In this document: positions 57,292 through 64,000 of the stretch, piece by piece
Layout of the letters: every line of letters starts with the position of its first letter
Numbering within the stretch: the first letter of the stretch is position 1
Source: Forficula auricularia
Lineage: Eukaryota; Arthropoda; Insecta; Dermaptera; Forficulidae
Length of the DNA: 64,000 nt
Direction: 5' to 3'
Assembly: GCA_024734495.1 (NCBI GenBank)
Contig: JALMQS010000089.1
Span: forward strand, 2,119,445 to 2,183,444
Notes under the pieces: model-generated
Database searches by the model: none
Told to the model about the DNA's origin: nothing
What the model saw: the letters and a program-made list of their open reading frames with translations, nothing else
Translations under genes and position numbers: made by a program

Positions 57292-60067
57292 GTAAGCTTT
57301 TATTTTAATAGCCTCCTATTTTTTTTTTTTTTATTCATCTTTTACCCTTTTTGAATTTTGGGTTTCGTATAATTTTAATTAAATTATCTTGGATTCAAAT
57401 TCTTCCTGTAAATATTCTCCCCAATTTCTTTCGTACTTCCCATTTTAGATTTGATTTAACATATGTCTTAAGAGCATTTTAAGGTAGTTGTTCCGCCAAA
57501 TGGGTTTTCTAAGGATTTTTTTGAAATTTAGAGAGATTATTATTTAAATACTTTTGCATCGATTGCTGGCAAAACGAAATTTATGAACAATATAGTTCCG
57601 GAGATATTAAATTCCAAAGAAAGAGTTTTTCAGACTTTTATACATTGCACTATACGGGATATCGGAAAATTTACATACGTATTTAATTATAATTAAGAAA
57701 CTCTTCTTACCATTTTTATAAAAAACTAAACCAACATTAAACAATAACCAATACATATTTTAAGACAATTTTGATTCATAGTGACAACACAGTTTCTGAG
57801 ATAATAATGAATAAATAATGAAAAATGTATAAAAAAATTCACACTAAAAACAAATTGGCAACAGCGCATTTATTTAATCAGCGAAAGAAATATAAAGCGC
57901 GCATGCGCTAGATTTTTTCAAAATTATAATTTTCATAAGGTGTAACGTAGGCATTGATTACATTTGTTAAAAAATAACAAAACGGTTTTTATAGAAATTT
58001 TTTAACTTTTAAAATGTATTTTATCTGTCATTTTAATATAAAAATATTCAATCTCTTACAATGGTGCCAGATTTGTCAAACGAGCACAGGATTGGGTAGA
58101 ATCTGTAAATAAACAGCAAAAAGTTTTGGGCTTATGAATTATGAATCCTTATTGTCTGTTCTATATACTCTAGCATTAACTTTTTGCTAGTATTGTCGCC
58201 AACTATCTTAAGTTGACCAATTCAATACGCCTTTTCGGTACTTAGTGTTACCGTTGGCTTAGAAATCGGAATAAATATAAAACCTTTAGGAGTAACATTA
58301 AATTTTCGCAGGGATGGAGAAAAATTATTTAAGTCAATCAATCACTTGTGCCAAAAATACTTAAAAAATAATTTACATGTATTTCATATGTATTTCATAT
58401 TTCATGTGACATTGGATTGGTCTCCAAGGACATCTTTTTGATTGTATTTTAGAACTTGGGTTCAATTCACTACCTTATTGACATGTAATAAAAAGATGAT
58501 CCAAAACAGCTCAGATTCACTAAAAAAATCTTTAATAATTTTCTTTAAGGTAGTTGTTTCACCATATGGGTTTTTTTTTGAAATTTATACAGATTATTAT
58601 TTAAATACTTCTACATCGATTGGTGGCAAAACGAAATTTATCAACAATATAGTTCCAGAGATATTAAATTCCAAAGATAGAGTTTTTCAGACTTATACAT
58701 TGCACTATACGGGATATCGGAAAGTTTACCTACATATTTAATTATAATTAATAAACTCTTCTTACCATTGTTATAAAGAACTAAACAAACATTAAACAAT
58801 AACTAATACATTTTTGAAGAAAATTTTAATTCATAGTTACAACACAGTTTGTAAAATAATAATGAATAAATAATGAAAAATTTACTCTAAAAATAAGCTG
58901 GCAACAACACATTTATTTAACCTAAAAAGTGGGTTAACTTTAGTAATTTATTTGACGTTTTTTTGGTTCAGCCATTGTCGCAACAGCTTTCAATCGCTTA
59001 TTAAGAACTTTTTGTTTTATAAATCGACCTTTATAATGTATTTTATCTGTCATTTCTATGATATGAATTTGGCAACAGCGCATTTATTTAACCAGCGAAA
59101 GATGTAAAAAGAGCGCATGCGCTAGATTTTTTCAAAATTATAATTTTCATAGGGTGTAACGTAGGCGTTGATTACATTTGTTAAAAAATAACAAAACGAC
59201 TTTTATAGAAATTTAAAATGTATTTTATCTGTCATTTTAATATAAAAATATTCAATCTCTTACAATGGTGCCAGATTTGTCAAACGAGCACGGGATTGGC
59301 TAGTGGTGGTACATAAACAGCAAAAAGTTCTGGGCTTATGAATTATGAATCTTTATTGTCTGTTCTATATACTCTAGGATTAACTTTTTGCTAGTATTGT
59401 CGCGAAATAACTACCTTATACAAGAATTGTTTAATATTCTATAGGAGATAATATTATTTTATTTTGTAAAAAATATACTTTTATTTATTAACGCAATTAA
59501 TCCAACTAATTTTTTAATGTTTTTCCACAGCATTCCATTTAAAACATATCTCATACTTGCATTTTTAACATTGGGGACCATGGGATTTTCTAATTCATCT
59601 CTAGGATACCTAAACTATCCTACGCAAGTAATTTTTAAATGCTGCAAACTTATCCCAGTTCTTATTGGAAGTATTGTCATACAAAAAAAACAATATGGTG
59701 TGATAGATTTCCTCGCTGCTGGATTAATGTGCGCGGGGCTTACTTTGTTCACCCTTGCTGATAGTCAAATATCACCTAATTTCAACACCATAGGTTATTT
59801 ATTAAACAATTAATTGAATCGAAACCTTTTATTTATTAATTTCAAGTTAATTCTCTTTTTTTGAAATTTTTTTTAGGTGTCATAATGATATCATGCGCGT
59901 TATTTTGTGATGCCCTTATTGGTAACATTCAAGAAAAATCCATGAAAATGCACAAAGCAACGAATACTGAAGTAGTTTTATATTCCTATTTTATTGGATT
60001 TATTTATTTATTTATTGTCATGCTCCTTTCTGGACATTTATATCAAGGATTCATCTTCTGCTCAGAG
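57173..60067 (+). CDS. PAPST2: PAPST2 / SLC35B3-type PAPS transporter, internal exons
   Basis: Three exons (57173-57291, 59531-59793, 59877-60067) join in phase. They encode 191 residues typical of the Golgi transporter that carries 3'-phosphoadenosine 5'-phosphosulfate, the sulfate donor, into the lumen. Diagnostic stretches are EGFKPYGWYLTLIQFAYYSF, GTMGFSNSSLGYLNYPTQVI, FKCCKLIPVLIGS, TLADSQISPNFN and ALIGNIQEKSMKMH. The CC in FKCCKLIP favours the B3 (PAPST2) rather than the B2 (PAPST1) branch. About five membrane segments are covered. The N-terminal exons were not found to the left, and the C-terminal exons are not in the remaining 3.9 kb, so the gene runs off the right edge. Two TTAAGG elements fill the first intron seen, and an antisense LINE lies in the last. 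Confidence 0.92.
57479..58211 (+). mobile_element. TTAAGG MITE, family B, copy 5
   Basis: Left end TTAAGGTAGTTGTTCC; right end truncated by a few bases (GTCGCCAACTATCTTAA). In a PAPST2 intron. Confidence 0.75.
58545..59419 (+). mobile_element. TTAAGG MITE, family B, copy 6, chimeric
   Basis: Left end TTAAGGTAGTTGTTTC, right end GAAATAACTACCTTAT. At about 59068 the sequence switches from one family B subtype to another (the GAGCGCATGCGCTAG subtype of copies 4 and 5), repeating part of the middle, so this is a recombinant about 150 bases longer than its relatives. Confidence 0.72.
59531..59793 (+). CDS. PAPST2: PAPST2 internal exon b
   Basis: 263 bases. Acceptor TTTCCACAG; donor ATAG|GTTATT. 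Encodes two to three membrane helices with the conserved YLNYPTQVIFKCCKLIPVL block; the open frame past the donor to 59813 is intronic. Confidence 0.92.
59877..60067 (+). CDS. PAPST2: PAPST2 internal exon c
   Basis: 191 bases. Acceptor TTTTTTAG. Encodes GVIMISCALFCDALIGNIQE and VVLYSYFIGFIYLFIVMLLS. Donor GAG|GTTTTA is weak but falls where the family has an exon end (…FCAK|NP). Confidence 0.88.
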
Positions 60068-60234
60068 GTTTTATTTTAATTTATTTTATTACTCTTAATT
60101 TTATTATAAATTCTAATATATAGGTTTTTTTTGATTTATAATCCAACTTTTGAGACCAATAATACAGCACGCTAAATTTTTTATTTTACTTATGATTTGG
60201 GCCCCAGACATTAATTTTATGACTACCCCCTCCA

Positions 60235-61030
60235 TTTTTTTTTTAATGCAATCGAATGCAAGAAGGGGTGCACCAGTAAAGATGCAGCTCCTATGGATCT
60301 CGAAAGACACTTGCATTACCGAAGAGAAGGGAAAGTTGATTAAGTGAGAGGGTGTAAACGTAGGTGTCTATGCACCCCGGTTTTGAAGGTTTGAAGATTA
60401 TAGGTGCTGGGAAAGATGGAGGCTGGGAGAGAGTTCCAGTTTCTTGAAGTCATGGGGATATATGTATTGGCGAATGAAGTGGTCCGGCACTTTTCTAATT
60501 TAACCGCGAAAGAGTGTTGGGAGTCGGCAAAACGCGTGCTACGTGCAAAGCATGCTTTGGGGGGAATTATTGATTTTATCTCATCAGAGCACCTGCCGTG
60601 ATAGCATCTATAGAAAAGGGAAAGGGCAGAGACATTTCTTCGATGAGCCAGCGAGTCGAGGGAGTCGGTGAGGGTAGAATCGTCAATTAGCCTGACGGCT
60701 CGTTTCTGAATTGCATCCAGGGTAGCAAGAGAATATTTTGAGGCTCCTCTCCATAGATGAGAGCCGTATTCGAGACAGGGGCGGATTTGGGCCTTGTAGA
60801 TGGTGAGAAGTTGTGGGGGTTTGTAAAATCGCTTGGACCTGAATAAGAAGCCAATCTTCCTTGCTGCAGATTTCGCCACAGAGGAGATGTGTTCATTCCA
60901 AGACAGGTCAGATGCGACAGAGACGCCCAACATGGATAGGCTGTCACACATTTTTAGGGTATTCGAATCGAAGTGAATATCAGGGAAATCTTTATTTTCG
61001 CGCCTAGAAATTAGACAACATTGAGTCTTG
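60235..61030 (-). pseudogene. 5'-truncated LINE, antisense in a PAPST2 intron
   Basis: Best-preserved coding segment of the 6925-8050 family: open from about 61018 to 60340 on the minus strand, with TQCCLISRRENKDFPD, DLSWNEHISSVAKSAARKIG, YGSHLWRGASKYSLATLDAI, AHRRNVSALSLFYRCYHGR and TSRNWNSLPASIFPSTYNLQ. The catalytic palm is missing. Poly(T) at 60235-60243 marks the 3' end. Confidence 0.85.
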
Positions 61031-61057
61031 AGTAAGAAAATAAAATGTTATATTATA

Positions 61058-62225
61058 CCGGGTGAGTTTTTTTATCTTGAGACAGTCTTATAACTCTAAA
61101 ACAATGCATTATATGAAAAAAAGTTTCAAATAAAAGTATATTTATATCGAGGGGGAAACTAAACTACGCTATTGTTTGTCGACCTAGGACAAGCTTTCAA
61201 GGGTATTTCAAGGTCAACTTCTGTTTTTTAAATGGAAACCTATATTTTTCTTTACGTTGCCTAAATTTACAAAAAAAAAAAAACTGAACAACTTTGATTA
61301 GAACTATTTTTTTATACGACGTCAAATAAAAAAAATATTAAATCAAATAGATCTAAAAAAAAATCCAAATAATAATTATTCTTAACAATTATTCAACTTA
61401 ATTATCAAATATTTAATTATCAAATATTTAATTATTAAATAAATAATTTAATAATTTTCCGACTATGTTTTGTGACATCCCAAGTCATCTTGATGAATTT
61501 CAGTTCCAATTTCCTTATTTTTTTTATCAGATTTACAACACGATAAAATGAAGCTTGTGAGGGTGTATTCCTATCATGAAAAACGTTCAGCATCCATTTC
61601 AATTCAATGGCAGCCCCATAACACTTCTTCCACATTCACTGCATAAATTAAGACCATTTCAATTCTGTTTTCAACAAAAAACTCCATTTTTATTATAGTA
61701 CTTAATACAAGATAACTATCTACTGGATTGACACGAGAAATGAACTTTTTTAAACTCAAGAATTTTAAGTAGTTCTATTAAGTAGAAAATAATCTCTTAA
61801 ATCTGAATATACCGAAGTTTTAATATCATTATAAACACTTATTTTCATTGTTTTGACTTTTTGATTTAATAATTATTTATTTAATAATTAATAATTTAAT
61901 CATTATTATTTGATAATTAAGTTATATACTTAATTGTTAAAATAATTATTAAGATTTTTTTGGGGATCTAATTGATTCATGTATTTTGTTTATTTGATGT
62001 CGTATTAAAGTTGTTCAGTTTTTTTTGTAGATTAATTAGACGTAACGAAAAATTTAGGGTTCTATTTAAAAAACAGAAGTTGACCTTGAAATACCCTTGA
62101 AAGCTTGTTCTACGTCGACAAACAATAGGGTAGTTTAGTTTCCCTCTCAATATAAATAAACTTTTTTCCATATAATGCACTGTTTTTGAGTTATAAGACT
62201 GTCTCAAGATAAAAAACTCACCCGG
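61058..62225. mobile_element. Long-TIR element flanked by TA, with a transposase trace
   Basis: Begins CCGGGTGAGTTTTTTTATCT and ends with its near complement, flanked by TA (61056-61057, 62226-62227). Arms of about 220 bases are inverted copies. A minus-strand frame at 61435-61635 (CYGAAIELKWMLNVFHDRNT, then PSQASFYRVVNLIKKI) looks like the helix-turn-helix start of an insect DDE transposase. Confidence 0.72.
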
Positions 62226-62294
62226 TATATAAATTATAGGAGTAAGTACCATATATATTAAGGGTTTCTTACCTTTGATTGGCTGTACCTGATC

Positions 62295-63050
62295 GTCGAA
62301 GTTATCACTAGGGCTCGGATTAATAGGCACTAAAAATCTTTAAAATAGGTAGGCAACTAAGCACTAAAAATAACTAAAATAGGCACTTATAAAGGCATTT
62401 TAAGTAAAAATAGGCACTTAAAAAGGAATTTTAAGAACAAAGAGGCACTTAAAAATAAAAGTAAAAAATATATAAAAATTTTGGTCTAAAAAAACGTTAA
62501 TTAGAAATATGCCAACACTTTTATAGCTGTGGGGTCACGGAAGTAAACAAAATTATACTTATTGGCATGATTCTTTATTAAAATATTTGACATTACAATT
62601 ATTTATTATGTTTTTTTCAAGATTCTCATTGGTAAAAGAGGCCCTATTATCTGAAAGAATTGTTTTATATATTGAAAACGTGCGTTCCACTTCACCAGAC
62701 GTTAATGGACAAAATTTCAAATAAGCGATTTCGGATGGTGTTAAATTTTCTTCTTTCCATTATTGTACAACCTGCTTCACAATTTTGACCATTTTTTGAA
62801 TGAGATTAAAGGCAATATGACCAGGTGATTTTTTGATATTTTCTTGAAATCTCTGGAATATTTTTATGGACTCTATCAAAAGAGAGATTTCTTGCTTCTA
62901 GTACTGTAATGGTTACAGGTAGATTGTTAAAATTACACTTTATATGTACTAAATCAGCCTCAAGAGTAATGGAAGAAAAAGCATTTTTAGCCTCCGTTAT
63001 AGATAAAGAATCATCTTCATTGATTGTTCTATGACCTAAAATAATAAATA
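62295..63050 (-). pseudogene. hAT transposase remnant
   Basis: Minus-strand frames read DSLSITEAKNAFSSITLEAD, HIKCNFNNLPVTITVLEARN, then after frameshifts FCPLTSGEVERTFSIYKTIL and SDNRASFTNENLEKNI. The last is the hAT C-terminal dimerisation domain. TAGGGCTCGGATTAATAGGC at 62312 may be the terminal repeat. GGCACTTAAAA-type repeats fill 62340-62460. Confidence 0.75.
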
Positions 63051-63355
63051 AATAGAATTACAGAACAATATTTAAAAATATAAATTTCAAATATACCTTT
63101 TGAATTTCATCCAAATGATCGTCAGCATAATACACAGGCCCCTGCCTAGGTATAAGGCCGTCTGCGTGCAGTGTCTATGGCCGCCTCCAAGATAACGGGT
63201 CACCCATGTCTTTTTGACGATTTCAAATTTGAATAACTAGTTATATAATTAGTCAAAAATAATGAAACAAATTTTAAAATGTAAAGAATTTATGGAAATT
63301 TAAGAACGAAATACAATATTAGATAAATGATAGCCGTCTGGCGCTATAACATACA
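63051..63355. other. Intronic sequence
   Basis: Nothing recognised; possibly more of the hAT relic. Confidence 0.3.
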
Positions 63356-63893
63356 TTTTTTTTTATGATAATGATGAGAGAAGGAGTTACACCAAAAAAG
63401 GTGCAACCCCTAAAGGCCTGGGTTGGCCCCTCCATCGGGAAAAGAAGAAGAGAGAATTTTATGGGTTGGGCGGGGGTCGAAGGTATCTGTGGATACGGGT
63501 CTTAAATAGCTGAAGGTTATAAGTCGCGGGAAAGATGGTGGCAGGGAGCGAGTTCCAGTCTCTGGAGGTCATAGGGATAAAAGAGTTGGCGAAAGCGCTT
63601 GTTCGACTTTTATCCAATTTGACAGCGAAGGGGTGCTGAGCGTTAGAAAACCACGTGTTTCTCGTAAAGAGGGCATTAGGGGGGATAATTGTTTTCAGCT
63701 CGACTGAACAGACACCGTGATATAGTATCTATAGTACAGGGAAAGGGCAGAAACGGTTCTTCGGTGAGCCAGGGAGTCGAGTGAGTTTGTTAGAGCCGGT
63801 TCTTCTATTAGTTTAATTGCTCGCTTCTGAATTGCATCCAGTGTAGCAAGAGAATGCTTGGAGGCACCCCTCCACAGATGAGAGCCATATGAC
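63356..63893 (-). pseudogene. LINE 3' fragment, antisense
   Basis: Poly(T) at 63358-63365, 3' UTR, then frames with GSHLWRGASKHSLATLDAIQ, EEPALTNSLDSLAHRRTVSA and, after a frameshift, the conserved C-terminus. Same family as 35898-36196 (3' UTRs nearly identical). Confidence 0.78.
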
Positions 63894-64000
63894 TTCACTC
63901 TATTCTAGACAATCAATTCTTGATCACAGAAGCTCCGGTGAAATCTTTGAAATTTCGTCAGTAATTCGTTGTTTTAATTGCCCTAAATCTCGTGGACGAT

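Overview
This is an AT-rich eukaryotic nuclear window, most likely from an insect or another arthropod. The evidence is small exons split by long introns with GT-AG sites, and a dense mix of mariner/Tc1, hAT, Helitron, Penelope-like (PLE) and non-LTR elements. The species cannot be named from this sequence. All exon models were built by hand from splice sites, reading phase and remembered family resemblance; no alignment was run.

Genes, left to right. (1) The last two exons of an unrecognised plus-strand gene (2859-2987, 5135-5311), with the stop at 5309-5311. (2) EDRF1 on the minus strand, 45082 down to 8287. Twelve exons keep phase throughout and give 1,153 codons plus stop; the introns hold most of the repeats. 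(3) A single-exon 229-residue minus-strand ORF (47742-48431), unrecognised. (4) Three internal exons of a PAPST2/SLC35B3-type PAPS transporter on the plus strand (57173-57291, 59531-59793, 59877-60067). Its first exons were not found, and its last exons must lie beyond the right edge.

Repeats by region. 1-8 kb: PLE-type foldback, TTAAGG-ended MITEs and a 5'-truncated LINE. 9-11.4 kb (EDRF1 last intron): two hAT elements sharing one 8-bp target duplication, the second split by a TTAAGG element. 12-14.5 kb: a mariner relic inside an older repeat. 14.9-23.4 kb: GC-tract repeat family A, a PLE relic with a nested insertion, a Helitron, and a Tc1-like MITE. 25-26.6 kb: an R2-like endonuclease fragment beside an RTE-like LINE. 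28-36 kb: foldbacks, a mariner deletion derivative, family A, a hAT inside a LINE, and a Helitron. 38-47 kb: more copies of these families. 48-64 kb: foldbacks, long-TIR elements, LINEs and a hAT relic around PAPST2.

The most interesting signal is a set of about 14 short motifs matching a minimal hammerhead ribozyme core (CTGANGA, stem II, GAAA, then a self-complementary stem III and a cleavage-site base). They lie in PLE-like repeats, often as head-to-head inverted pairs. Stem II sequences differ between families yet stay paired, and the stem III palindrome changes length (4, 6 or 8 bases) yet stays palindromic, as expected for hammerheads that act as dimers. A second theme is several MITE families that all begin TTAAGG and end CCTTAA, implying a shared transposase with a TTAA target.
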